DNA from: Candidatus Accumulibacter adjunctus
GTDB lineage: Bacteria; Pseudomonadota; Gammaproteobacteria; Burkholderiales; Rhodocyclaceae
DNA length: 64,000 nt
Assembly (NCBI GenBank): GCA_000585015.1
Contig: JFAX01000006.1
Coordinates: 63,696 to 127,695 of the forward strand
Direction of reading: 5' to 3'
Shown here piece after piece: positions 53,940 through 63,463 of this stretch. Each line of letters starts with the position of its first letter. The first letter of the stretch is position 1. A program made the translations under genes and the position numbers. Below the pieces are notes generated by a model, which ran no database searches, had not been told where the DNA came from, and worked only from the letters and a program-made list of their open reading frames with translations.

Positions 53940-54683
53940 TCAGGCACGACGGCGAGCAACCAGTATGGTGTCGGGTGCCACCGGCGCCAGAAACCGATGG
54001 CCAAACATCGCCTCGCGGCGCAATGATCCACCATCCACGGTGCGTACTTGTCCCAGCATCCGTGAGCGGTAGAGCCAGGCACCGATCGGCAGGCTATTGA
54101 CGACCTGAAAGCCGTGCTTGGCCAGCAGCTGCTGCAGCGCGTGGTGGGTCAGGTCCATCTCTGGTTTGCCGCCCGTCAGGCGATGGAAGAGTGCCGCCAG
54201 CGAGCGAGGATTGCGGTGATTGTTGAGGACCAGATAGCCTTCGGGCCTGACGAGATCGGCCAGCACCTGCAGCACCTGCTGCCGCAGCGTCGGCTGCGCA
54301 TTGCCGAAGAAGCGAAACGCCGTCGCCAGATCGAAAGTACCCAGATCGATTGCTGCCCTGGTCAGGTCAGCCTCTACGAAACGGACACCCGGACACCTCT
54401 GACGCGCCGCAGCAAGCATGCTCGGCGATAGGTCGACCCCGATGGTCTCGCGCGCGAAAGGGGCGACGGTGTGAGTGATGCGAGCCGTGCCACAAGCAAA
54501 ATCCAGGTAGCGGGCAATGCCGTCCGGAAAGAGCTGCGGCAGGATGCGCTGCAGATGAACGCGCTCCATGTCGCACATGTAGGCGTCGAACGGGTCCTTG
54601 GCCAGATTGCGGTCATAGTTCTCGCCGCGCTCGATGTGGCTCGTCCGGTAATCGCCAATCTGCGTCGATTCACTGTCACTCAT
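53940..54683 (-). CDS. Class I SAM-dependent methyltransferase
   Basis: A 247-aa enzyme. Motif I is YLDFACGTARITHTV, followed by GVDLSPSMLAAARQRCPGVR and FVEADL, FDLATAFRFFGNA and LVRPEGYLVLNNH. Its substrate is unknown but probably a glycan precursor. The ATG at 54683 is preceded by an in-frame GTG. It is first in the methyltransferase-methyltransferase-kinase-flippase run; 130 bp separate it from the GT2 gene. Confidence 0.85.
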   Translation of the reverse strand: MSDSESTQIGDYRTSHIERGENYDRNLAKDPFDAYMCDMERVHLQRILPQLFPDGIARYLDFACGTARITHTVAPFARETIGVDLSPSMLAAARQRCPGVRFVEADLTRAAIDLGTFDLATAFRFFGNAQPTLRQQVLQVLADLVRPEGYLVLNNHRNPRSLAALFHRLTGGKPEMDLTHHALQQLLAKHGFQVVNSLPIGAWLYRSRMLGQVRTVDGGSLRREAMFGHRFLAPVAPDTILVARRRA

Positions 54684-54813
54684 CACTCAACACCCATTTT
54701 CCACTGTCGGCTTGACGACCGCTGCGGAACATACCGCCACCCGCAGCAACGTTTGGCAAGGTGCGGGATTCCCGTCGGCACAGGCACCTCCTCCGTTCCT
54801 GCCCATCGGCCGT

Positions 54814-55731
54814 CTAGCCGCGGCCAATTGCGCGCATTTCCCGCAGGGCGAACCAGTTGGTCACCGTGTAGATGCCGTTCCAGGTCAGTGAAAGACGATC
54901 GGAATCGCCGTAGATCTCGCGAATGTCTTGCGGCATCGCGGCAATCCCTCCGGCCTGCAGACGGGGGCCGAGAAGCTTGAACTCGTAGCCCCGGCGACCG
55001 TACCGCACCATGCGTCGCCAGTAGGCCCGGACATCGGCGAACCTCGATATGGTGAAGGACTCGAAGATGAACCCGGCATCCGCGCAGGGCGCGATCAGCA
55101 GGTCGTTCATCGGCTGTGACGGATTCAGATCCCATTTCACCAGTGCGCCCACCAGACCGTCGTCACCTTCGAGTCTGAGTGGGATTCTGACGCCGAGTTG
55201 CTGGCAACGGATCACGAAGGAGCCACGCAGCGCGTACAGGTTGGCCACCAGCCCGCGTTCACGCAGCAACTCCTCGCGGTCATGGCGCATGCTGCGCCCG
55301 GATGCCGGCGGCACGCCGACTGCCTGCGCCTGCGGTTCCGCCCGCAAGGCCCGTTCCATCGCCGAGAACGAGCCCGGAACGGCACGCGCGTCACCATCCA
55401 TGAAGAAATATATTTCCTGCCCGGCGCAATGCTGGGGAACGGTCTCATGGATGAAGACGTTCCAGGCGTTGCACTTGTCACCGAGCGTGATCGAGACGAG
55501 ATGAACGCGCGGATTCTTCCTGCCGTAGGCGCGGACGATTTCCTCGGTGCGGTCGGTACAGCCGTTGGCCATGACGAACACTTCGAAAGGACCGTCCGGG
55601 TCGGCCGCGAAGATGCTCTCGAGGCACGCATCGATATGCCGCTCCTCGTTGTGGGCGAGGACCATCACGGGCCAGATGGCACGCGACTGCGTCGCCGAGC
55701 CCGGTTCACTGCTATTGATAACATCGCTCAT
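54814..55731 (-). CDS. GT2 family glycosyltransferase
   Basis: A GT-A enzyme (305 aa): PVMVLAHNEERHIDACLESI, VMANGCTDRTEEIV and the metal-binding DGDA in YFFMDGDARAVPGSF. The C-terminal part has RRMVRYGRRGYEF and no clear transmembrane helix. The second of two close ATGs (55731) has GGAG at 6 nt and is chosen. It overlaps the end of the aminotransferase gene by 20 bp. Confidence 0.87.
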   Translation of the reverse strand: MSDVINSSEPGSATQSRAIWPVMVLAHNEERHIDACLESIFAADPDGPFEVFVMANGCTDRTEEIVRAYGRKNPRVHLVSITLGDKCNAWNVFIHETVPQHCAGQEIYFFMDGDARAVPGSFSAMERALRAEPQAQAVGVPPASGRSMRHDREELLRERGLVANLYALRGSFVIRCQQLGVRIPLRLEGDDGLVGALVKWDLNPSQPMNDLLIAPCADAGFIFESFTISRFADVRAYWRRMVRYGRRGYEFKLLGPRLQAGGIAAMPQDIREIYGDSDRLSLTWNGIYTVTNWFALREMRAIGRG

Positions 55732-56950
55732 GATCATCTCCGTCCTGACGATTGGAAACACATTGTCGATACGCGGCCGCCACACGTCGCAGCCGCTGGC
55801 AGACCTCTGCGACATCCTTGGCAGTCATGTCCGCATAGGCCGGCAGTTCGATCAGGCGCGCGCCAGGGTCCGGCGACCCTCTGGCCGAACAGGATGCGGG
55901 GGAATGCGTCGCGTAGCCGCGCCGGGTGCATACGGACTCTCGCCGCAGTTGCCGCTGGCACTCATCGAGTTCGACACCGGGTGGCAGGGAGACCATCACC
56001 CGCGCCAGATACCGTCCGGGCGAAAACTGCGGCATCAGCCATGGGTCGCCGGGGGTCGCCAGCGCCGCCGCATAATGGCCGAGAATCCGGAGGCGCTGTT
56101 CGCGCCGCCGCGACAGCGATTTCAGCTGCTGCAGGGCGAGGCACGCATCGAGGTTCGCGATCCCAGCGGGCACGAGTCCGCGCGCTCTGGCGCCAAGAAC
56201 CTGCTGCCGCAGGCGCTGCCAGCGATAGCTCAGCGCTGCGGTGTGCGCCTCCAACAGGTAGTTCCAGAAGAACGCAACCAGTGCCCGCAAGCGCCCTGCC
56301 GCCGGCGCCAGCCCTGCGACCCGCGCTTGCACGATGGGAGAGACTTCATTCTCATGGCAGATCAGGACGCCACCACCACCGCTCTCGCCAGTCACGACAC
56401 ACTTCGACTGGGCGAAACTGAGCACACCGAAATCGCCAAAGGTCCCCAACATGCGGCCACCCACCGATTCCCCGACGACCTGTGCCGCGTCATCCACCAG
56501 ATACACCCTCGCCGCTTTGGCAATGGTCTCGAAGGCTTCGATCTTCGCCGGGCACCCGTACATATGGGCAACGATGATCGCCAGCGTCCGGCTGCCAATC
56601 CGCTGCTCACACGCGCCGGGATCCAGGTTGAGGTCGGCACCGACATCGGCGAGAACCGGCACCAACCCGAGCGAGTTGACAACCTCGACAACGGCCGGGC
56701 AGATGAACGCGGGGATGATCACCTCGTTGCGCCCCGGCCGCAACTGCATCAGGGCCTCGAGGCCGAGACGCAGTGCGGTACGGCCGGAATTGACCGGCAG
56801 GACATGCGGCACGGCCAACAACCCGGCGAGTGCGCCCGCCAGCTGCCTGGCAGCGGGGCCACGGCGTATCCGGCCGCAGAGCATGGCTGCCAGTACGGCC
56901 CGCAACTCGGCCCAGCCCCAATCGGCGTAGGGCAGACGTTGGTAAGACAT
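55712..56950 (-). CDS. DegT/DnrJ/EryC1/StrS-type PLP aminotransferase
   Basis: A sugar aminotransferase-type protein (412 aa). PLP-site elements are VNSGRTALRLGLEAL, VDDAAQ (Asp153/154) and the Schiff-base Lys183 in SFAQSKCVVTGESGGGG. It likely installs an amino group on a nucleotide keto-sugar, the amine on which the neighbouring ligases could act. It lies 3 bp after the ATP-grasp gene. Confidence 0.88.
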   Translation of the reverse strand: MSYQRLPYADWGWAELRAVLAAMLCGRIRRGPAARQLAGALAGLLAVPHVLPVNSGRTALRLGLEALMQLRPGRNEVIIPAFICPAVVEVVNSLGLVPVLADVGADLNLDPGACEQRIGSRTLAIIVAHMYGCPAKIEAFETIAKAARVYLVDDAAQVVGESVGGRMLGTFGDFGVLSFAQSKCVVTGESGGGGVLICHENEVSPIVQARVAGLAPAAGRLRALVAFFWNYLLEAHTAALSYRWQRLRQQVLGARARGLVPAGIANLDACLALQQLKSLSRRREQRLRILGHYAAALATPGDPWLMPQFSPGRYLARVMVSLPPGVELDECQRQLRRESVCTRRGYATHSPASCSARGSPDPGARLIELPAYADMTAKDVAEVCQRLRRVAAAYRQCVSNRQDGDDHERCYQ

Positions 56951-56953
56951 CCC

Positions 56954-58114
56954 CTATCTCCGCCCCGTCAGCAGCGTCTGACAGCGTGCGCGCACTCTTT
57001 CCCAGGTCAGGACGCACCATGGCATCGGATCAGTCGCCCGCCAGTAGGCATCGACGACGTCTGCTGCAGGCAGGGCACCCGCACTCCCCTGTTCCTCGGC
57101 CGACCAGCGATCAACGATCGGATCGCGCCAGATCTTCGGTGGCTGCCGGTACTGCCCGGGCGGCAACGAAGCACCGGTTTCCGCGCAGTAGGCGGCGAAC
57201 GGGATGTTCACGCCATTGACCGTGGCAACCTCCTCCTGAAAATCGGTACGCCCGACGGTAGGCTCCACCATGTAGAAGCGGCCATCGCGGCAATCCCGCT
57301 TGTACTCCATGCTGCCCATGCCGACGAAACCGACCTGGCGAAAGAAGAGCGATGTCATGTCGCTCAGTTCGTCATGGCATTCCGGAGCCGCAATGCAGCT
57401 CGCCGTGCCGCCAATCCGTGGTGGCCACGAGCGCAGCTTGCGGCCGACGAACGAGGCCGCCGGGCGCTGATCGGCGGTGACGTACTGCAGACAGAAATAG
57501 ATTTCGGAGTCAGCGCCTTCAATCCATTCCTGGACGACGAGGTCGGCGAGCACCGGTGCAATCTCGCGATAGCGTGCCGCAGCTTCGGCAGCCGATGCGA
57601 CCACATATGCCTTCTTGAAGCGGTCGCCATAGCCATAATGCTTGAACGCGGGCTTCAGAACGCAAGGGAAGCGCAACTCGCGAAGACGCTCGAGATCACG
57701 CTCCGTCTGCAAGCGGACGGCTGCCGGAACAGGACTCCCACAGTCGATCGCCAGTTTCTGGAACCCTTCCTTGTGCATCAGATTCGCCAGTGTCAGCTGG
57801 TCAGGCAGGGTGATCAGGTAGTCGGAGACAAGCTCCTGCCGGCGTTCCGAGACCGATGTGACCGATTTCTCTTCGGTCAGGAAGAGAACCGGTCTTGCCG
57901 GCAAGCTTGCGGCGATCGACTTGAGCGCGGCGATCAGGGCCTCACCTTCCGTCTCCCTGACGACATGGTGCCGCGGATATCGGCTGTTCCAGGCCGGGCC
58001 ACTGCCGCTGCACACCAGAATCATTGGAACGTTCCGCTCGGCCAGGCTGCGCACGATCCCGAGGGCATTCAATCCGCCGCCAACGATCACCGCCGTCGCC
58101 GTTGCCTTCGTCAT
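56954..58114 (-). CDS. ATP-grasp carboxylate-amine ligase
   Basis: A 386-aa ATP-grasp protein. The N-terminal Rossmann-like start is TAVIVGGGLNALGIVRSLAE. The ATP-grasp core has PCVLKPAFKHYGYGDRFKKA and LVVQEWIEGADSEIYFCLQY, and the metal-binding Glu/Asn region is GSMEYKRDCRDGRFYMVEPT. It should join an amino acid or similar acid to an amine through an acyl-phosphate. Its start overlaps the flippase stop (ATGA). Confidence 0.85.
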   Translation of the reverse strand: MTKATATAVIVGGGLNALGIVRSLAERNVPMILVCSGSGPAWNSRYPRHHVVRETEGEALIAALKSIAASLPARPVLFLTEEKSVTSVSERRQELVSDYLITLPDQLTLANLMHKEGFQKLAIDCGSPVPAAVRLQTERDLERLRELRFPCVLKPAFKHYGYGDRFKKAYVVASAAEAAARYREIAPVLADLVVQEWIEGADSEIYFCLQYVTADQRPAASFVGRKLRSWPPRIGGTASCIAAPECHDELSDMTSLFFRQVGFVGMGSMEYKRDCRDGRFYMVEPTVGRTDFQEEVATVNGVNIPFAAYCAETGASLPPGQYRQPPKIWRDPIVDRWSAEEQGSAGALPAADVVDAYWRATDPMPWCVLTWERVRARCQTLLTGRR

Positions 58115-59580
58115 GACCGAGCCTCCCTGTCCGCGATTGATGGCTGCCGCTCCGGTCGCAGGAGAGCCAGCGCTTCGTCGATCCCGCGGCGGTTGAACAG
58201 CGAGCTCGCGGCCAGATAGGCGACGGCACCGAGCAGCGCGAGCAGCAGCAACATCGGCAGCGGCGGCAGAGCGAAGTGTTCACGAGCCAGAGCGACACAG
58301 CCGTACATGACACCACTGGCCAATGCCGATCTGCCCAGCGCGCCAATGACTTCGCCCAGATGCAGATCGAGGTGAGGCGCGGCACGCACCAGATTCGCCA
58401 GAAATACGCAGGGAAAGGCGAGCACCCAGGACAGGGCAAGGCCAACGAGGCCAAACTGGCAGCCGACGACGAAGGCCAGGCACATCACGACGGCGGTGAC
58501 ACACGTGTTCCGGAAGCTGACGTCGGCGCGACCCACCGACTGCAGCGCGGCGTGAACGATCGGCCCGAGGACGCGCAAGGGCATGATCAGGCAGAGCAGC
58601 ATCAGGGGCAGGCGGGCACCATCCCAGTTGGCACCAAGGAGCCCACCAACGATTTCCGGGGCCACGCTCGACATGCCCCACATGACTGGAAAGCTGATCA
58701 GGCTGATGGCACGCATGCTCTTGAGAACATAGGGATTGACACTGCCGCCCTCACGCTTCACCTTGGACATCGCGGGAAAGGCCACCTGATTCAGGATGGA
58801 TGCGAGTCGCGAGGTCGGCAACGACGCCAGATCCATCGAAACCGAGTAAAGGCCCAGATCGTGTCGTCCCAGCAGCTTGCCGACGATCAGGGAGTCAGCC
58901 TGTGAATAGAAATGATAAACCACCTGGTTGGCAGCGATATCACGCCCGAAGCGGACGATCCGGCCGCTGCCACTGAAGTCGAACAACGGCAGACCCTTGT
59001 ACGGTCTGAGCAGATTGTAACCGGCAGCGCGCAGCGTCGCCATGAGCACGCCGCCCCAGGCCAGCGCCCAGACGCCGTGTGACGCATAGGCCAGACCGAG
59101 GGTGAGGAGCGAGCCGGCCAGACTGGACCCGAAGTCGACGAGACTGCGTCCACGGTAGGCCATCTCCCGATGCAACAACGCCCCCGGGATCACCGCAAAG
59201 ATTGCCGGAATGAATTGCAACGCCACCACTTGAATGATCGTCTGCAGGCGCGGCTCACTGAAGAAGATCGCTGCCAGCGGTGCGATGACCAGCGCCAGCA
59301 GGGCGAATACCCCCAGGTTGGCGAGGACGGTGACGCCGAACACCTGGCGCATCTCGCGATCGGAGATAGCGCGCGTCTGGATCAGGCTGGAACTCAGGCC
59401 GAGTTCTGCGACCAGCGCCAACAGACTGGAAAAGATGGTCGCCATGGCCATCAGGCCGTAGTCGGCCGGCAACAGGAAGCGCATGACCAGGATGGTGATC
59501 GCCCAGGAGGCAATCTGGCTGGCAAAACGCCCGATCACCGTCCACCGCAGTGCGGCGAGCACCTGGCTGCGCAGGCTCAT
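58111..59580 (-). CDS. Polysaccharide flippase of the MOP superfamily (Wzx-like, copy 2)
   Basis: A second RfbX/WzxC-type transporter (489 aa). It begins MSLRSQVLAALRWTVIGRFA with VMRFLLPADYGLMAMATIFS. Length and helix pattern match copy 1, but sequence identity is clearly limited. The start MSLRSQ is preferred to an upstream in-frame extension that is Arg/Gly-rich and non-homologous. Confidence 0.9.
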   Translation of the reverse strand: MSLRSQVLAALRWTVIGRFASQIASWAITILVMRFLLPADYGLMAMATIFSSLLALVAELGLSSSLIQTRAISDREMRQVFGVTVLANLGVFALLALVIAPLAAIFFSEPRLQTIIQVVALQFIPAIFAVIPGALLHREMAYRGRSLVDFGSSLAGSLLTLGLAYASHGVWALAWGGVLMATLRAAGYNLLRPYKGLPLFDFSGSGRIVRFGRDIAANQVVYHFYSQADSLIVGKLLGRHDLGLYSVSMDLASLPTSRLASILNQVAFPAMSKVKREGGSVNPYVLKSMRAISLISFPVMWGMSSVAPEIVGGLLGANWDGARLPLMLLCLIMPLRVLGPIVHAALQSVGRADVSFRNTCVTAVVMCLAFVVGCQFGLVGLALSWVLAFPCVFLANLVRAAPHLDLHLGEVIGALGRSALASGVMYGCVALAREHFALPPLPMLLLLALLGAVAYLAASSLFNRRGIDEALALLRPERQPSIADREARS

Positions 59581-59742
59581 CGGCCGTCGCCCCGAGCCAC
59601 TCGAGCACCGCTCCGGCAAACCGGCGAGAGAGCCGTCGTCGGCTCCTCGCGTGCGACCAGCAGCGGCTGGCCATCTGCCGGCCCGACGCGCAGGGCAAAC
59701 CCGGGCAGCGATGCCACGAGCGTGCAGGCCTTCTGGTGGCAC

Positions 59743-60954
59743 TCAGCGCTCATCGCCTGGACCGCGAGGAGGAACGTCCGCCGACGCTTCCAGCAACTGC
59801 GAATCGACGCAGAACTTGGCTGCCCAATTGAGATACTCGAATCGCCCGTAGTCCCCGTCTACGGGAAAGGAGCCGCGCACGCCGCCCACCACGTCGGGGT
59901 TGCCACTCAGGTAAACCGTTCGCCGCACGTAGCGGTTGGCGCGCCGCGCGGCATCGAGGTAAGCGGCCTTGCCGGTGATGCCGAACAGAAGAAGCCAGCA
60001 GGCGGCAATCTGGACATTGCCCGTCAGGCACACCCAATCGACCGTCGGCCGCCAGTTGCGGTCCAGCTTTCCGGGCAGGCGCCCGTCGTCCTCGATGACC
60101 TCGAGCAGCGCGTCGGCGGTCAGCGCGGCGGCTGCCAGCAGGTCCGCCTCGCCGGCGAACCGATAGGCCTCGATGACGCCACGCAAGACGTAGCCGATCG
60201 TGTGGGTATGTGGTTCCGCCGGCGATGACAGGCTGTTGCTTGCGAACCAGCCATTGTCCATCTGCTTGCCAATCGCCCAGCGCACCTGCTTCAGTCCAGC
60301 CTCGGCAAAGCCGAGACCGGGCTCGATCCGTGCCGCCTCGAACAAACCCCAGGAAACGTGTGTTTCGTAGGCCTTTTCTCCCGGGCTGGCGAAGGGCGTC
60401 GCGTGTTTCCGCCAGCATCCATCGGGATCCAGCGAATCACGCAGCCAGCTGCCGGCCAGCACCATCGGCCGCCGATAGGCCTCGCCAAAGCGCTGCACTC
60501 CGGCAGCCAGACCAAGCAGAATCTGGCCGGTGTTGAACGTCACCGGAACCCGCTCGGAAGCGTCCACCTTGCCTCCCTGGAAGCCTCCCTCGGGAAACTG
60601 GATCGACACCAGCCAGTCAAGCATCCGCTGTGCCCGGTCAGCCAGGGGCTGATCGTTGGTCCGCGCAGCAAAGTCGATCAAGGTCGGCACGATGTAACCG
60701 GACGTCTCCGGGTACGAACTGGCCCACCCTCGGAGCAGGCTGAAATCGCGCGCCGAGCCGCCATCCTGGCAGGCGGACTTGTCCTGCGAGCGTTTCAGCC
60801 ACTCGATGCCCGCCTCGGCGACCGCCAGAGGGCCCGCGTCATGCTCCGGTAGCCCGGCACGATCACGCTGCAGCTGCTGTCGGGCCGCCTCGGGCAGACG
60901 GCGTTCGTCGATGTAGCGCGCTTTGAAATCAGAGGCGATCTTCTTCAGTGACAT
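59743..60954 (-). CDS. Alpha/alpha-toroid protein, possible glycan-active enzyme
   Basis: A 403-aa soluble protein with repeated helix-pair patterns, for example AGIEWLKRSQDKSACQDGG, DWLVSIQFPEGGFQGGKVD and KQMDNGWFASNSLSSPAEPH. These recur as W-x(n)-QxxxGGF-type units, as in terpene-cyclase and six-hairpin glycosidase folds. No signal peptide is seen. No catalytic assignment is possible from the sequence alone. It stands apart from its neighbours by gaps of 209 and 162 bp. Confidence 0.7.
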   Translation of the reverse strand: MSLKKIASDFKARYIDERRLPEAARQQLQRDRAGLPEHDAGPLAVAEAGIEWLKRSQDKSACQDGGSARDFSLLRGWASSYPETSGYIVPTLIDFAARTNDQPLADRAQRMLDWLVSIQFPEGGFQGGKVDASERVPVTFNTGQILLGLAAGVQRFGEAYRRPMVLAGSWLRDSLDPDGCWRKHATPFASPGEKAYETHVSWGLFEAARIEPGLGFAEAGLKQVRWAIGKQMDNGWFASNSLSSPAEPHTHTIGYVLRGVIEAYRFAGEADLLAAAALTADALLEVIEDDGRLPGKLDRNWRPTVDWVCLTGNVQIAACWLLLFGITGKAAYLDAARRANRYVRRTVYLSGNPDVVGGVRGSFPVDGDYGRFEYLNWAAKFCVDSQLLEASADVPPRGPGDER

Positions 60955-61163
60955 ATTGGTTTGCAGCTCTCAAGAGTGATGAGGTTGAAGGGGCAGGCGA
61001 CGCGACATCAGCCGGCACCTGGCGGCTCGACGGCGATCGGCCACCGCCTGGCCGCCGCGCGGCCGGCTGCGGAGGCCTGTGCGAGGACCCGGCAAGTCCA
61101 TTGCCGCGTTGCCCGCCTGCTGCGATCCGGCCGGCACATCACGGGGCTCATGGCGCGCCACAC

Positions 61164-62138
61164 TCAGCCGGCAAGCTGCATGCTCGCCCGCCGTGAGTCG
61201 TCGAGCAGGTTCCTGAGCAGTCTGAGCCCGAAGCGCAGGCGCGTACCATCCCAGGGGGTGAAGCGAGGCAGTTGCATGAGATCGCTGCCGGCATCGGCGA
61301 CACCCCATGCGGTCGTCACGGCCGCATCGAAGCCAAGGGAACGAATGCACTCCGCATCTTCGGCGCGGTAGTCCATCGACGGTCGGCCGTTGGGGTAGGC
61401 GAACAGGCCGACCCGCTCCTGCAGGAGATCCTGCAGGAAGTCCCTGCTGGCGACCACTTCACGCCGCGCCTCGTCCGGGCCCAGGCGTGCGAGGATTGGA
61501 TGCGTCGCGGTGTGGGCACCGATGAGCATCCCGGCGCGGCGCATCGCGCGCACCTGTTCCGAGGTCATCATCAGATCGGTGGGTAGGCGGCAGCCAGCGA
61601 CTTGTGCCACGTGCTCCGCCGCCTGGCTGCGTTCGCCGGGAGGCCTGTACTTGAGGCCGTCGAGCACGACGGTTATCGTCCGACGCATGGCCGCCGGCGA
61701 ACCGAGGTCATGGGTACCCAGCCCGATCCCTGACAGGTCAAGCGTTGCCTGACCGCAGCGTCTGACGGACTCGATGACCGTATCGTTCCACATGCGGCCA
61801 CCGTCGAGGTAGCCGGTAGCGACGAAAAACGTGGCGGGAACACCCAATTGCTGCAGTATCGGCAGCGCGACATGATAGTTGTCGGCATACCCATCATCGA
61901 AGCTCACCGCGGCCGCCCGTGCGGGCAGGCATCGCTCGCGCAGCCGCTGAACGGCTTCGTCCAGTGGCAGAACGTGAAACCAGGTGCGCAGCCACCGCAT
62001 CCTCTGCGCGAAGGCGATGGCATCCGGATTCCCGTCGAAAACCTCATCCCGCCGGGCAACGACGCGGTGGAAGATGAGGATGGAGAGGCGTCCGTTCTTT
62101 CCTGCTGGCGACAGCAGATTGGCCAGAGTCCTGATCAT
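61164..62138 (-). CDS. Polysaccharide deacetylase (NodB homology)
   Basis: A 324-aa CE4-type deacetylase. Motif 1 is AAVSFDDGYADNYHVALPIL and motif 2 is GAHTATHPIL, giving the metal-binding Asp-His-His set. FAYPNGRPSMDY is a later conserved strand. It removes N-acetyl groups from a glycan; homologues are common in exosortase-associated EPS loci. ATG at 62138 overlaps the upstream TGA (TGATG), so translation is coupled. Confidence 0.9.
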   Translation of the reverse strand: MIRTLANLLSPAGKNGRLSILIFHRVVARRDEVFDGNPDAIAFAQRMRWLRTWFHVLPLDEAVQRLRERCLPARAAAVSFDDGYADNYHVALPILQQLGVPATFFVATGYLDGGRMWNDTVIESVRRCGQATLDLSGIGLGTHDLGSPAAMRRTITVVLDGLKYRPPGERSQAAEHVAQVAGCRLPTDLMMTSEQVRAMRRAGMLIGAHTATHPILARLGPDEARREVVASRDFLQDLLQERVGLFAYPNGRPSMDYRAEDAECIRSLGFDAAVTTAWGVADAGSDLMQLPRFTPWDGTRLRFGLRLLRNLLDDSRRASMQLAG

Positions 62139-63463
62139 CACGACGTCACCTGTTGCGTCGCAGTCGATGGAAGCGGTCGCTGCTGGGCGCTCCCGGCAGT
62201 CGTCACGGTCCCGCCCGCCTTCTCTTTCCAGCCACCGGCATCCAGCCAGCGCTGGGTGACGACGAGGACGACGAGGATGTTGTACGGGAGATCGAAGTAG
62301 GCGAGTTGCAGGAACGCGCCACCGACAAAGTAGCCGACCAGCGATACCTGACACATTCCCACCAGATGAAAAACCCAGGCCAGCTCTGGTTTGCCCTTGC
62401 TGGCCTTGCGCAACCGTGCGGCCTGGCGCATCGCCAGCCACCAGAGCAGCAGGAAGAGGAACAGGCCGATGTAGCCGTGCTCACCCAGAACCGAGAAGTA
62501 GATGCTGTGCGCGACGTGCACGCTGCGCGCGCCGGGGGCCCCCCAGATCGCCAGGTTCTGGACATTGTAGATCGAGAAACCACCGCCAGTCAGCCGGTCA
62601 GCCGCCAGGTTGGCGCAGAACTGCCAGGTCTGGATGCGGCCCATTGCCGAGCCATCGCTCTCGTAGGTGCCAATCGTGCTCATGCGTTCCTCCCAGGCTG
62701 CCGGCATGAAGGCGATCAGGGCGACCCCGGTCACTGCCAGAATCACACCCGTCACCGCCTTGTTCGGTGCCCGCGCCCACAGCACCAAAGTCATGGCGGC
62801 AATCGCCAGCAGTGCTCCACGCGACTGCGACCCCAGGGCAGAGAACGCGCAAAACACCATCAGCGCGAGCAAACCGAGGCGCAGGTACTTGCCGGTGGCG
62901 ACGGTACGCAGGTAGTTGAGCAACGGAATCACCATGATGACCGCCACCGCCAGATGATTGTTGTCGGCGATGAACGTCCCCGCCGGACCCCAGACCCTGC
63001 CGCCGCCGCCGCTGAGAACCGTGTAGAGCCCGCCCTTGAAACCATAGAAACCGATCGAGAGGGCGTTGACCCAGATGAAGAGCTCGATGTGCCTGCGCTC
63101 CTGCAAAGCCATCAGGGCAATGGCCGTCACCACCTGAATCTTCAGCACCTTGTTGAGCTGATTCCATGAATCCTCCGGACTGAGGGCGAAAGCCGTCGTG
63201 ACGCACATCCAGAAGACGAACAGAAACAGCACGATGACCGGCGGCGACCAGGGCATCCGCAGCTTGTCGCGGCCGATGAACAGGGACAGGAAGATGACCC
63301 CGGCGGCGGCCGCCGCGAACGGCGCATCATAGGCAAAGCCGTAGGTCAGGCGGTGCGGATTCATCAGGCTCAGCCAGGTCCACAGGAGGACGCCGATCCA
63401 GGTGTTGCGCAGCGCGAACGGCAGGACGGCGAGAAAGATCCCGACCAGCAGCAGGTCACGCAT
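62138..63463 (-). CDS. O-antigen-ligase family protein, exosortase A-associated O-glycosylation ligase type
   Basis: A polytopic protein (441 aa, about 10-12 helices) of the Wzy/WaaL superfamily. The cluster-specific features are GFKGGLYTVLSGGGGRVWGP, SQSRGALLAIAAM and HVAHSIYFSVLGEHGYIGL, matching the putative ligase seen next to exosortase A systems. It would transfer or polymerise glycan on the periplasmic side. The start MRDLLLVG at 63463 overlaps the CoA-ligase stop by 8 bp. Confidence 0.87.
   Translation of the reverse strand: MRDLLLVGIFLAVLPFALRNTWIGVLLWTWLSLMNPHRLTYGFAYDAPFAAAAAGVIFLSLFIGRDKLRMPWSPPVIVLFLFVFWMCVTTAFALSPEDSWNQLNKVLKIQVVTAIALMALQERRHIELFIWVNALSIGFYGFKGGLYTVLSGGGGRVWGPAGTFIADNNHLAVAVIMVIPLLNYLRTVATGKYLRLGLLALMVFCAFSALGSQSRGALLAIAAMTLVLWARAPNKAVTGVILAVTGVALIAFMPAAWEERMSTIGTYESDGSAMGRIQTWQFCANLAADRLTGGGFSIYNVQNLAIWGAPGARSVHVAHSIYFSVLGEHGYIGLFLFLLLWWLAMRQAARLRKASKGKPELAWVFHLVGMCQVSLVGYFVGGAFLQLAYFDLPYNILVVLVVTQRWLDAGGWKEKAGGTVTTAGSAQQRPLPSTATQQVTS

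Noticed and set aside
55547-58219. An 890-codon open frame on the plus strand
   Set aside because: It spans the antisense of three well-supported genes (GT2, DegT, ATP-grasp) and shows no domain.
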